64,000 nt of DNA from JAVVHH01 sp965199585 (GCA_965199585.1 CBDASI010000002.1:372001-436000); one strand, 5' to 3'. Shown: positions 40,272-49,492, counted from the stretch's first letter. A program made the numbers and translations. Notes: generated by a model from the sequence alone, not told the origin.

Positions 40272-41678
40272 TCACGGTTCCCGCATCCCATCCATGAACG
40301 CCGGCAACACCCGCGACAGCAAGTAGCGCACCAGCGTCCGCTTCCCGACCTTGATGTCGGCCGTCAACGGCATACCCGGCGTGACGCGGAACCAACTCGG
40401 GATGTCATGCAGATGCGTCGCGTCCAACGTCACGCGCGCGCGGTAATACGACGTCCCGAGCGGCCGTGGCTGCACTGGCTGCGATCCACGCTTGGGCTGC
40501 TGATCTTCAGGCGCGGTCGAGAAACTATCCGGGCTGATGACCCGCACCACCCCTTCGACCGTCCCGTATGTCGTATAGGGCAGTGTATCGAGTTTGAGGT
40601 TGGTCGGGTCGCCGGGGTGGATGTAGCCGGCATCGGCACCGGCGACGTTGATTTCAGCCTCCAGCGGCGCGTCCATCGGCACCAGCGTGATCAGCTGCTC
40701 GCCGGATTGCATCACCGATCCCGGCGAGACCTTCGCCACCGTCAGCACCGTTCCATCCTGATCGGCCCGAAGCTCGACCAACTCGCGGCGCAACTTCGCC
40801 TTTTTCAGGTTCTCGAGAGCGTCGCTCAGCTTACGGCTCTGCTCGGTCAATTCCTGTCCGACTTGCCCACGCCAATTCTCGTTGTAGGCGTCCCGCTCCG
40901 CCTGCAACGCCTGCATGTCTCTCTGCGCCTGTGCCGCCTGTGCGGACGCCCCGTCGAAGCCGCGCTTGACCTCGAGACGGCTATCTGTCGCCTGCAAGCG
41001 ATTCAGTTGACTACCGACCTGAAGGTGCTCGAGTTCACGACGCTTCTCCTCAACCTCGGCAGCGACTTTCAGCCGTTCGGAATAGCCGTACGCATCCGAT
41101 ACCGCGCGCTGGATCTGACTCTGCAGGCTATTCAACTTCTGCGCATAATTTTCGTTTTTGAACGACCGCTCTGCCAGGTGCTGCAGATAGAGTGCCCCCT
41201 GAAGCGCGGCCATGGGGCTGTTGTCGGCCGGGTGATAACTCGTCCCGTTCGCTTCGGCGTTCAGACGATCGACCTCCGCCTGCAGGCTGGCCACCTGCGA
41301 CTGTAGCGCGCCGAAATCTGCCGTCGCGAATGTCGGGTCCAGCCGTGCCAGAACCTGCCCCTTGCTGACTTGGTCGCCCTCATGCACGTCGATCGAACGG
41401 ATGATCGCCGTCTCGAGCGGTTGTACAACGCTGGTAGCGCTGAGCGCGATGATCCGCCCCTGCGCCGTCACCACTTTGTCGATCGGGATGAGGGACGCCG
41501 CCGCGAAGCAAGCGCCCACCAAGGACGCCACGATCCAAGTCACCGGCCGTGCGAGGTACAAGACCGGTTCGACCGTCAGCGCCCCGCTCGGCGAGTGGAA
41601 GTCCAGCAGCATCGGCACCTGATCGTCACCGGGCCGCTTCGCCAGGACCGGCTTGCCGCCATTGAGCGTCAAACTCAT
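40272..41678 (-). CDS. HlyD-family membrane fusion protein of a type I secretion system
   Basis: A 468-residue inner-membrane adaptor. A single membrane segment (about 46-68) is followed by a lipoyl-like half (VVQPLETAIIRSIDVHEGDQ), a long coiled coil (about 120-290, with many Glu/Arg/Leu heptads) and a second lipoyl and barrel part (VELRADQDGTVLTVAKVSPG, then the closing GMPLTADIKVGKRT). It overlaps the ABC transporter stop by four bases (ATGA), so the two are translationally coupled. The outer-membrane TolC partner is not in the window. Confidence 0.9.
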   Translation of the reverse strand: MSLTLNGGKPVLAKRPGDDQVPMLLDFHSPSGALTVEPVLYLARPVTWIVASLVGACFAAASLIPIDKVVTAQGRIIALSATSVVQPLETAIIRSIDVHEGDQVSKGQVLARLDPTFATADFGALQSQVASLQAEVDRLNAEANGTSYHPADNSPMAALQGALYLQHLAERSFKNENYAQKLNSLQSQIQRAVSDAYGYSERLKVAAEVEEKRRELEHLQVGSQLNRLQATDSRLEVKRGFDGASAQAAQAQRDMQALQAERDAYNENWRGQVGQELTEQSRKLSDALENLKKAKLRRELVELRADQDGTVLTVAKVSPGSVMQSGEQLITLVPMDAPLEAEINVAGADAGYIHPGDPTNLKLDTLPYTTYGTVEGVVRVISPDSFSTAPEDQQPKRGSQPVQPRPLGTSYYRARVTLDATHLHDIPSWFRVTPGMPLTADIKVGKRTLVRYLLSRVLPAFMDGMREP

Positions 41679-43984
41679 GACTGACCTCCCTGCGCCAAGA
41701 CCGGCACGAACTGGCCAGGCCGGGCCATCCCGCCGCCATCGACGTGCCGGTTCTGCTGAGCCCAGAGCAGACGGTAGATGGAACAACGCTCGAGCAGGAT
41801 GCGGTGTGGCGCCATGTCCACGACGGCCCCGCGGTCAAGAACCAATATCTGGTCGCAATCGACCAGCGACGATAGGCGGTGCGAGACCACCACCATCGTG
41901 CGACCCTTGCTCAAGCGCACCAGGTTCGCGTTGACTAGCGCCTCGCTCTCCGGGTCGAGCGCGCTGGTCGCCTCGTCGAGGATCATCAGCTTGGGGTCGG
42001 CAATGACGGCGCGCGCGATCGCCAGCCGCTGCCGTTGCCCGCCGGACAGGTTTGCCGAGCCCTCTTCGATCCAGGTATCGTAGCCGCTTGGCAGCCGCTC
42101 GATGAACTCTTCCGCCCCGGCCAGCCGGGCCGCGCGGACCACGTCGTTCGACGTCAGCCCAGGCCGCCCCGCCGTGATGTTGTCGCGCACGGTCCCGCGG
42201 AACAGGAAATTGTCCTGCAGCACGACGCCGAAGCTGCGGCGCAGATGCGTCAGGTTGATCTCGCGCATCTCGCTGCCATCGAGCTTGAGGAAGCCCGAAT
42301 AATCGCGGTTGATGCCCTGCAACAGCCGCATCAGCGTGCTCTTGCCGGACCCGCTCCGCCCGACAACGCCGAGCATCGTGCCGGCCGGGACTTCAAAGCT
42401 CACCCTGTCCAAAGCGGGCAGCTTGGCGCCTGGATAGGTAAACGTCAGATCTTCGAACTTGACAGCCCCCGACAAATGCGGCCGCAGCCCGCCCATCATC
42501 GCCGCTGTCTCGCTCGGGTTGTTCAACACCATCGAGACCTGCGCGACCGACGCCCGCACGTCCTCGAAATCCTCGATCAGCTTAGCTAGCCCGACGAGCG
42601 GTTGCGTGACGCGCGCGCCGAGCATCATGAACGCGACCAGACCGCCGACGGCGATCCCGGTGGTGTCGTTCAGTGCAATATAGGCACCGAGCATGATCAC
42701 GCCGCGCTGGATGAAGCTCTCGATCGGGTTGATCAGGGTTTGCGGCCAGTTCGCCAGCCGTCCGGCCTGCAGCTTCAACCGGCCAGCCTCGGCCGTCCGT
42801 TCGTCCCACTCCGTCCGCCGCTGCGGCTCGAGCGCCAGCGACTTCACCGTCCGGATCCCATGCACGGTCTCGACCATCGTCGAGCCCTTGAGGCTTTCGG
42901 CCATCGTCAACTTGCCCACGACCCGGCGCAGCGACGGAAGAAACAGCAGAATGATGCCCGTGATCAACGCCGCGCAGACCAGCACGATCCACGCCAGCGT
43001 CGGCTCCATCCAGAACAGGAACGGGATCAGGATCACCAGCGTGAACATGTCGAGGAACGTGCCCATCAACTTCCCGGTCAGGAACTCGCGGACCTTCCAC
43101 ACTTGCGCGATGCGATAGTTGATCTGTCCCGCCGGGTTCTTCTCGAAATAGTCGAGCGGCAGTGCCAGCAGGCGGTTGAACACATGCAGGTTCAGCCGCG
43201 CATCGACCCGTGTCGACACGACCTGCACCAACTCCCGCCGTGCATAGCCGAGCAGGGTCTCATAGACGGTGACGATGCCGAGGATCACGCTGAGCAGAAC
43301 CAACGTCGACAGGCTGTGGTGCACCACCACGCGGTCCACGACCGTCATCACCAGAAGCGGCGGCACGATAGTCAGTGTGCTGATGGTGATCGAGGCGATG
43401 GCGACGTCGCGCAGCGAACGGCGCTCCCCGAACACGAGATTCATGAGCCACCGGAAGGTGAACGGCACGTCGGCCTCGGACTCGCCACGGACGCGGCGGA
43501 TCAGCAACGCTTCGCCGCTCCAGGATTGCCGCAAGCGGAACTCATCGACGGCGACGGCGAACTCGTGGGATTTCTGACGCGGGTCGAGGATCCAGACGAC
43601 GTTGCGCGCCGGGTCCGCCCCGATCATCAGCCCGGCGGTGCCGTCTTTGAAGAGAAGGATCACCGGCGGCGGTGGCCGGGTGGCGCCGACGAGCTTGAAC
43701 AGCGATTTCCAGCCCAGTTTGTCGGTTCGCGCATGCAGCCCTTCCTGCATGGCCCACTCCGCCAGCGACGCCGGCGACGGCATCGTCTCTCCGCTCCGCG
43801 CGCGATAGTCCGACGCGTTCAGATCCACGCCGTGATGCCGCGCGGCCGCGACCACGGCAAGCAACCGAGTTTCCGCCGCAGGCGGCAACGCGCTCGCACC
43901 GATCGTGTCGGCATCAATTTTCGGGTCAGCGGAATCGACCGGGATCGCGATGGGGCCGGAAAGGTTCAACGGACGTTCCTTCAC
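41675..43984 (-). CDS. Type I secretion ABC transporter with degenerate C39-like domain
   Basis: A 769-residue exporter. An N-terminal peptidase-like domain (about 30-160) has no catalytic Cys, so it is of the HlyB type that docks the substrate but does not cut it. Six membrane helices (about 185-470) follow, then an ATPase domain with Walker A GRSGSGKST, signature LSGGQRQR, Walker B LMILDEATSALD and the H-loop SHRLSS. Start is GTG 43984. HlyD follows at once. No RTX toxin or other substrate is adjacent; downstream genes are glycosyltransferases and a Sel1 protein, so the cargo may be a large protein encoded elsewhere. Confidence 0.92.
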   Translation of the reverse strand: MKERPLNLSGPIAIPVDSADPKIDADTIGASALPPAAETRLLAVVAAARHHGVDLNASDYRARSGETMPSPASLAEWAMQEGLHARTDKLGWKSLFKLVGATRPPPPVILLFKDGTAGLMIGADPARNVVWILDPRQKSHEFAVAVDEFRLRQSWSGEALLIRRVRGESEADVPFTFRWLMNLVFGERRSLRDVAIASITISTLTIVPPLLVMTVVDRVVVHHSLSTLVLLSVILGIVTVYETLLGYARRELVQVVSTRVDARLNLHVFNRLLALPLDYFEKNPAGQINYRIAQVWKVREFLTGKLMGTFLDMFTLVILIPFLFWMEPTLAWIVLVCAALITGIILLFLPSLRRVVGKLTMAESLKGSTMVETVHGIRTVKSLALEPQRRTEWDERTAEAGRLKLQAGRLANWPQTLINPIESFIQRGVIMLGAYIALNDTTGIAVGGLVAFMMLGARVTQPLVGLAKLIEDFEDVRASVAQVSMVLNNPSETAAMMGGLRPHLSGAVKFEDLTFTYPGAKLPALDRVSFEVPAGTMLGVVGRSGSGKSTLMRLLQGINRDYSGFLKLDGSEMREINLTHLRRSFGVVLQDNFLFRGTVRDNITAGRPGLTSNDVVRAARLAGAEEFIERLPSGYDTWIEEGSANLSGGQRQRLAIARAVIADPKLMILDEATSALDPESEALVNANLVRLSKGRTMVVVSHRLSSLVDCDQILVLDRGAVVDMAPHRILLERCSIYRLLWAQQNRHVDGGGMARPGQFVPVLAQGGQS

Positions 43985-44107
43985 TCGGGCCGCTGCTATC
44001 TCGTTGGGCCAGCGGCGTTAGCACGAAGTTTGCGCTGAACTGTATAAAAATGAGTTAACCAGCACTTGCGCGTTGCACGGCGCGGCGGCCTGACCTTTGA
44101 TGCCGGC

Positions 44108-44626
44108 ATGGAAATCCTAGCTGCCACCGTGGCCGACATTCCCGAGATCCAGTCTATCTACGCCCATCATGTCCTGAATGGGGCGGGCACCTTCGAGGAG
44201 ATCCCACCTCCGGTCGAGGAAGTGCAGCGACGCTTCGACGGCATCGTCAGCCGCGGCTGGTCATATCTCGTGGCGCGCGACGCGACCGGGGTGCTCGGCT
44301 ACGGGTATTTCGCGCAGATCCGCGAGCGGTCGGCTTATCGCTTCACCGCCGAGGACAGCGTCTATGTGAGAGACGACGTGCGGGGCCAAGGCGTCGGCAA
44401 GGCGCTCGTGGCCCGCTTGCTCGAGGAGGCGGAGAAGCAAGGCTTTCGGCAGATGGTCGCCGTGGTCGGGGATTCCGAGAACGTCGGCTCGATCGGGATG
44501 CACGCTTCGCTCGGATTTCAGCGCGTCGGCCTACTTCGCGCCACCGGTCTGAAATTCGGCCGCTGGGTGGACGCCGTCTACATGCAGCGCCCGCTCGGCC
44601 GCGGCGATCACGACATGCCGGACTAA
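44108..44626 (+). CDS. GNAT acetyltransferase, phosphinothricin acetyltransferase-like
   Basis: A 172-residue acetyltransferase. The start of the chain (AATVADIPEIQSIYAHHVLNG) and FEEIPPPVEEVQRR match the pat/bar subgroup, the CoA loop is VRGQGVGKALVARLL, and RATGLKFGRWVDAVYMQRPL closes the family pattern. Members acetylate phosphinothricin or methionine sulfone/sulphoximine. Start ATG 44108 is preferred; an upstream TTG at 44066 would add 14 residues. The 3' end overlaps the convergent gene by four bases. Confidence 0.9.
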   Translation: MEILAATVADIPEIQSIYAHHVLNGAGTFEEIPPPVEEVQRRFDGIVSRGWSYLVARDATGVLGYGYFAQIRERSAYRFTAEDSVYVRDDVRGQGVGKALVARLLEEAEKQGFRQMVAVVGDSENVGSIGMHASLGFQRVGLLRATGLKFGRWVDAVYMQRPLGRGDHDMPD

Positions 44627-44967
44627 GCGTCGACCAGCCGGAACCGCGCCGAGGCCACCGGGTCGTTCCGCAACGCCGACCAGACCTCCATGTCGCCCTC
44701 CGCCGTCGCCGTCACCGCGACGACCCGGCGGAAGAAGCCGATCTCCCCCCGCGCGCGCCGCTGGAATAGCCGATCCAACGCCACCGCCGCCGGACCCCGC
44801 GCGACACAACAAGCGCAGCCCGGCGCATGCGCCCCCGGCACCGGCACGAAGCCCTCCCGATCGCCTACCTGCCGCGGCTCACCTTCGACAAGGGCAGCAT
44901 CGCCCTCCCCGATCTCAGAGAAACCCGCCAACACCACCGGCACCCGCGCATCAACAGACCATGTCAT
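44623..44967 (-). CDS. Hypothetical small protein with a C-x-C-C motif
   Basis: A 114-residue protein running convergent to the acetyltransferase and divergent from the sahR-like gene. HAPGCACCVARGPAAVALD holds three Cys that could bind a metal. The ending ATAEGDMEVWSALRNDPVASARFRLVDA looks conserved-protein-like. I recall similar small proteins near CobW-type metal chaperone genes, but cannot confirm this. Start ATG 44967 (GTG 44970 also possible) lacks a Shine-Dalgarno. The same intergenic region contains the SahR-like palindrome, so its promoter may be controlled by it. Confidence 0.55.
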   Translation of the reverse strand: MTWSVDARVPVVLAGFSEIGEGDAALVEGEPRQVGDREGFVPVPGAHAPGCACCVARGPAAVALDRLFQRRARGEIGFFRRVVAVTATAEGDMEVWSALRNDPVASARFRLVDA

Positions 44968-44973
44968 CACGTA

Positions 44974-44995
44974 GACATAAGGATATACTTATGTC
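44974..44995. promoter_or_regulatory. Operator-like inverted repeat at the start of the sahR-like gene
   Basis: GACATAAG (44974-44981), spacer GATATA and CTTATGTC (44988-44995) form a perfect 8-bp inverted repeat of the AT-rich kind bound by ArsR-type regulators. It contains the AAGGA ribosome site and the ATG of the regulator gene, so binding would block both transcription and translation start (autoregulation). It also lies close to the start of the divergent small gene. Confidence 0.65.
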
Positions 44996-45959
44996 ATTAA
45001 AAGGTATGGAAACCATTCTTACTGCGCTGCGGGCGTGTGCTGAGCCGACGCGGTTGCGGTTGTTGGCGCTGGCGGCGCGGGGGGCGTTCTGCGTGGTCGA
45101 GCTGACCGACATTCTTGGGCAGTCGCAGCCGCGTTTGTCCAGGCATTTGAAGCTGTTGTGCGATGCCGGCGTGCTCGAGCGGGTGCGGGAAGGGTCGAAC
45201 GTGTGGTTCGGGCTGCCGCCGGAGTCCGGGATGGTGCACGAGTTGCTGGCGCGGGTGCCGGAGGACGATCCGGTGTTGGCGGCGGATCGGCGAGCGGCGG
45301 CGCGGGTGGTGGCGGAACGGGCGCGGGTGGCATCGGCGAGCTTCGTTAAGCAAGGCGCGGATTGGGACGAGATGCGGGCGCTGGCGCTGCCGGCCAGCGT
45401 GATCGAGGAAGCGGTGCTGTCCTTGCTGCCGGACGAGGGTGTCGGGCAGGTGTTGGACATCGGGACCGGGACCGGGCGGATGCTGGAACTGCTGGCGCCG
45501 CGGGTGCGCAGCGGGCTCGGCGTCGATGCGAGCCGGGCGATGCTGGCGCTGGCGCGCGCCCGCTTGTCGAAACCGGGGCTCGGCCACTTATCGGTACGGC
45601 AGGCGGACATGTACAGCCTGCCGGTGGCGCGGCGGTTCGATCTCGTGCTGATGCACATGGTGCTGCATTACGCCGAGGACCCGGCGGCGGCGCTGGCCGA
45701 GGCGACACGGGTGCTGGCGCCGGGCGGCAGGCTGATCGTGGTGGATCTGCTGCGGCACGACTGGACGGCGGTGACGGACCGGCTGGCGCATCGCTGGCCG
45801 GGGTTCGGGGATGACGAGATGGCAGGGTTGATGGAAGAGGCCGGGTTACGGCCGGACAAGGCCCTGTCGGTGAATGGAACGTTAGAGACAAAGCTCTGGG
45901 CTGCGATCCTCCCGATGGAGGCTGCGGCCGAGACACAGAAAATGGAATTCGCGCTATGA
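44991..45959 (+). CDS. ArsR-type regulator fused to a SAM-methyltransferase domain (SahR-like)
   Basis: A 322-residue protein. Residues about 5-85 are an ArsR winged helix (CVVELTDILGQSQPRLSRHL, with recognition helix), the rest a class I methyltransferase fold with the SAM motif VLDIGTGTGRMLELLAP and the motif IVVDLLRHDW. This architecture and the position directly before metH fit SahR, a regulator of the methionine cycle that senses S-adenosylhomocysteine; assignment is by context and domain order. Start ATG 44991 has AAGGA seven bases upstream, inside the operator. The stop overlaps the metH start. Confidence 0.88.
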   Translation: MSLKGMETILTALRACAEPTRLRLLALAARGAFCVVELTDILGQSQPRLSRHLKLLCDAGVLERVREGSNVWFGLPPESGMVHELLARVPEDDPVLAADRRAAARVVAERARVASASFVKQGADWDEMRALALPASVIEEAVLSLLPDEGVGQVLDIGTGTGRMLELLAPRVRSGLGVDASRAMLALARARLSKPGLGHLSVRQADMYSLPVARRFDLVLMHMVLHYAEDPAAALAEATRVLAPGGRLIVVDLLRHDWTAVTDRLAHRWPGFGDDEMAGLMEEAGLRPDKALSVNGTLETKLWAAILPMEAAAETQKMEFAL

Positions 45960-48900
45960 CCCGCCCGCATCTACTCGACGCGCTTCGTGATCAGGTCCTG
46001 CTTTGCGACGGGGCGATGGGCTCGCGGGTGCAGGCGCTCGACCTCCAGATCGAGCGCGATTATTGGGGACAGGAGAACTGCACGGAGGTGCTGAACCTGT
46101 CGCGGCCGGACCTCGTGCGGGAGATCCATCGCGGGTATTTCGAAGCCGGCGCCGACATGGTGGAGACCAATACGTTCGGCGGCTCGCCGCTGACGCTGGC
46201 GGAGTTCGACCTGCAGGGCCGCACGCACGAGATCAACAAGGTCGCGGCGGAACTGGCGCGCGAAGCGGCCGAGACGTTCTCGGATGGGCGGCACCGCTGG
46301 GTGGTGGGCTCGGTCGGGCCGGGCACCAAGCTGCCGTCGCTCGGCAACATCGCCTATGACCCGCTGGAGGCTGCGCTGGCCGAGCAGGCGCGCGGGCTGA
46401 TTGCCGGCGGCGTGGACGCCATCCTGATCGAGACGTGCCAGGATACGCTGCAGATCAAGGCGGCGGTGAATGCGGCCAAGATCGCGCGCAAGGAGGCCGG
46501 CAAGGACACGCCGATCTTCGTGCAGGTGACGGTGGAGACGACCGGGACGCTACTGGTGGGGCCGGATATCGCCGCGGCGGCGACGGTCATTGATGCGTTG
46601 GACGTGCCGTTGATCGGGCTGAACTGCGCGACGGGGCCGCAGGAAATGGCCGAGCACGTGCGGTGGCTGGCGGCGAACTGGCGCGGGATGCTGTCGGTGC
46701 AGCCGAACGCCGGGTTGCCGGAGCTGGTGGATGGGCAGACGCGATACCCGCTGGATGCGGCGCAGATGGCGAGCTGGGTGGAGCGGTTCATCAGTGAGGA
46801 TGGACTTAACCTGATCGGCGGCTGCTGCGGGACGTCGGTGCCGCATATCCAGGCGCTGGATGCGATGCTGCGGAAGCGGGGCGGTTCCAACTATCGGCCG
46901 GCGCCAGTGGCGCGGAAGCCGGTTTGGGTGCCTGCAGTGGCGAGCCTGTATGGGCAGACAGCGCTGCGGCAGGAGAACAGCTACTTCTCGATCGGCGAGC
47001 GCTGCAACGCCAACGGGTCGAAGAAATGGCGCGGGCTGCAGGAGATCGGCGATTGGGACGGCTGCGTCGCCATGGGGCGCGAGCAGATCGCCGAAGCGTC
47101 GAACAGCCTGGACATCTGCACCGCGTTCGTCGGGCGGGACGAGCTGGCCGAGATGACCGAGGTGATCACGCGGTTCACCTCGAGCGTGAACTCGCCGCTG
47201 GTGATCGACAGCACGGAGACGCCGATCATCGAGGCGGCGCTGAAGCTGCATGGTGGGAAGGCCATCATCAACTCGATCAACTTCGAAGAAGGCGAAGGCG
47301 CGGCGCGGGATCGACTGACGCTGGCCAAGAAGTTCGGCGCGGCGGTGATCGCGCTGACGATCGACGAAGTCGGCATGGCCAAGACGCCGGACGACAAGCT
47401 CAGGATCGCGCGGCGGCTGATCGCAATCGCCGAGGAGTTCGGGCTGCCGCAATCGGATCTGATGATCGACCCGCTGACGTTCACGGTGGCGACCGGCAAC
47501 GAGGACGACCGCAAGCTCGGGCAGTGGACGCTGGAGGGCATCAAGCTGATCCGCGACGAGTTCCCGGACGTGCAGATCGTGCTCGGGCTGTCCAACATCA
47601 GCTTCGGGCTCAACCCGGCGGCCCGCGCGGTGCTGAACTCAGTATTCCTCGATCACGCGGTCAAGGCGGGGATGACGGCGGCGATCGTGCACGTCAGCAA
47701 GATCCGGCCGTTGCATCTGATCGCGGCCGAGGAGGTGAAGGTCATGGAAGACCTGATCTTCGATCGGCGCGAGGGCGATTACGATCCGCTGAAGAAGCTG
47801 CTGGAGATGTTCGCGGACCGCAAGGCGGCGGATGCGGTCAAGAAGGTGCGGGCGGAAACGGTTGAGGGGCGGTTGAAGGACCGGATCGTCGATGGCGACC
47901 GCAAGGGGCTGACCGAGGAGCTGGACGAGGCATTGGTGAAAATGCCGCCGCTGGACATCATCAACACGGTGCTGCTGGACGGCATGAAGGTGGTGGGCGA
48001 GCTGTTCGGGGCGGGCAAGATGCAGCTGCCGTTCGTGCTGCAATCGGCCGAGACGATGAAGGCGGCGGTGGCGCATCTTGAGCCGCTGATGGAGCGGGTC
48101 GAGGGGCAAGAAAAGGGCACCATTGTGCTGGCGACCGTAAAGGGCGACGTGCACGACATCGGCAAAAACCTGGTCGACATTATCCTGACCAATAACGGCT
48201 ACCGGGTGGTGAACCTCGGCATCAAGGTGACGCTGGCCGACATGGTCGCGGCGGCCAAGGAGCATCGGGCGCATGCGATCGGCATGTCCGGACTGCTGGT
48301 CAAGAGCACCGTGGTGATGCGCGAGAACCTCGAGGAGATGGCGCGGCAGGGGCTCGAGATTCCGGTGATGCTGGGCGGGGCGGCGCTGACGCGCAACTAC
48401 GTCGAGGATGATTGCGTGCGGGCCTATGCGTGCGGCCGGGTCGCGTATGCGCGGGACGCGTTCGACGGGCTGAGCCTGATGGACAAGGTGACGGGCAACG
48501 GGTTCGACGATTACCTGGCGGCGTTGCAGTCCAAGCGGTCGGGCAAGGCGCGGAACACCAGCCGGACGCTGGGTCAGGCGGATCAGAAGGCGTTCAAGCC
48601 GGTGGACGTCGCGGCGGTGCAGGCGCGGCGGCGGCGGCTGACGCAGGATGTGCCGGTGATGGAGCCGCCGTTCTGGGGCGCCAAGGTGATCGAGGCGCCG
48701 GCCAAGGCGATCGTACCGTTCCTGAACGAGCGCAGCCTGTACCAATTCCAGTGGGGCTTCCGGAAGCAGGGGCGGACGCTGGAGGAGTTCCTCGGCTGGG
48801 CCAAGCAGGAGCTGCGCCCGGTGATGCGGCGGATGCTGCAGATCTGCGAGCAGGACGACATCCTGCGGCCGCAGGCGGCCTATGGCTATTGGAAGGCGGC

Positions 48901-49444
48901 AGGCCAGGGCAACGATCTGATCGTGTTCGAGCAAGACGGGACCACGGAGGTTTGCCGGTTCGCGTTGCCGCGGCAACCGCGGGAGGATGGCGAGTGCATC
49001 GCCGACTTCTTCCGCGACGTGGACGATGCCGAGCGGGACGTGATCGGGTTGCAGGTCGTGACCGTGGGGCAGAAGGCCAGCGACACGGCGCGGGTGTGGT
49101 TCGAGGATAACCGCTACCAGGACTACCTGTACCTGCACGGGCTGTCGGTCGAGATGGCCGAGGCAATGGCGGAGTACACGCATAAGCGCATTCGGGCGGA
49201 ACTCGGCTTCGCCGGCGAGGACGACCGCGACATGGAGAAGATGCTGAGCCAGGGGTATCGCGGATCGCGCTACTCGTTCGGCTATCCCGCCTGCCCGCGG
49301 TTGGAAGATCAGGCGCCGTTGCTGCAGTTGCTGGGGGCCGAGCGGGTCGGTGTGTCGATCTCGGACGAGTGGCAGTTGCATCCGGAGCAGTCGACGAGCG
49401 CGATCGTCGTGCTCAACCCGCGGGCGAAGTATTTCTCGGTCTAG
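45956..49444 (+). CDS. metH: Cobalamin-dependent methionine synthase
   Basis: A 1162-residue enzyme that methylates homocysteine from methyl-tetrahydrofolate. Domains in order are homocysteine binding (zinc ligands in GLNCATGP and GGCCGTS), folate binding (about 345-615, FSIGERCNANGSKKW), the cap and B12 domain (about 645-890, with cobalt-ligating His in VHDIGKN) and the SAM-dependent reactivation domain (about 920-1162). All four domains are on one chain, whereas some alphaproteobacteria split them. ATGA overlap with the regulator gene and the absence of a riboswitch-sized leader suggest control by SahR. Confidence 0.97.
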   Translation: MTRPHLLDALRDQVLLCDGAMGSRVQALDLQIERDYWGQENCTEVLNLSRPDLVREIHRGYFEAGADMVETNTFGGSPLTLAEFDLQGRTHEINKVAAELAREAAETFSDGRHRWVVGSVGPGTKLPSLGNIAYDPLEAALAEQARGLIAGGVDAILIETCQDTLQIKAAVNAAKIARKEAGKDTPIFVQVTVETTGTLLVGPDIAAAATVIDALDVPLIGLNCATGPQEMAEHVRWLAANWRGMLSVQPNAGLPELVDGQTRYPLDAAQMASWVERFISEDGLNLIGGCCGTSVPHIQALDAMLRKRGGSNYRPAPVARKPVWVPAVASLYGQTALRQENSYFSIGERCNANGSKKWRGLQEIGDWDGCVAMGREQIAEASNSLDICTAFVGRDELAEMTEVITRFTSSVNSPLVIDSTETPIIEAALKLHGGKAIINSINFEEGEGAARDRLTLAKKFGAAVIALTIDEVGMAKTPDDKLRIARRLIAIAEEFGLPQSDLMIDPLTFTVATGNEDDRKLGQWTLEGIKLIRDEFPDVQIVLGLSNISFGLNPAARAVLNSVFLDHAVKAGMTAAIVHVSKIRPLHLIAAEEVKVMEDLIFDRREGDYDPLKKLLEMFADRKAADAVKKVRAETVEGRLKDRIVDGDRKGLTEELDEALVKMPPLDIINTVLLDGMKVVGELFGAGKMQLPFVLQSAETMKAAVAHLEPLMERVEGQEKGTIVLATVKGDVHDIGKNLVDIILTNNGYRVVNLGIKVTLADMVAAAKEHRAHAIGMSGLLVKSTVVMRENLEEMARQGLEIPVMLGGAALTRNYVEDDCVRAYACGRVAYARDAFDGLSLMDKVTGNGFDDYLAALQSKRSGKARNTSRTLGQADQKAFKPVDVAAVQARRRRLTQDVPVMEPPFWGAKVIEAPAKAIVPFLNERSLYQFQWGFRKQGRTLEEFLGWAKQELRPVMRRMLQICEQDDILRPQAAYGYWKAAGQGNDLIVFEQDGTTEVCRFALPRQPREDGECIADFFRDVDDAERDVIGLQVVTVGQKASDTARVWFEDNRYQDYLYLHGLSVEMAEAMAEYTHKRIRAELGFAGEDDRDMEKMLSQGYRGSRYSFGYPACPRLEDQAPLLQLLGAERVGVSISDEWQLHPEQSTSAIVVLNPRAKYFSV

Positions 49445-49492
49445 CCCGGCGGCTCAACCGCCTGTCACAACAGGCGGCTGAGCAACCGGGCT
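49443..49492. terminator. Long hairpin overlapping the ends of metH and the phospholipase D-like gene
   Basis: Nested arms pair: AGCCCGG with CCGGGCT, GCTCA with TGAGC and CCGCCTGT with ACAGGCGG, with loop CACA. It includes the stop of metH and the last codons and stop of the convergent gene. Its strength and position fit a two-way terminator. Confidence 0.65.

Noticed and set aside
41675..43984. Bacteriocin-processing exporter with active C39 peptidase
   Set aside because: The N-terminal domain lacks the catalytic Cys, so it cannot cleave a leader peptide.
44960..45010. Replication origin features (DnaA boxes) at the skew switch
   Set aside because: No TTATNCACA-type boxes or AT-rich unwinding element were seen; only the skew change supports an origin.
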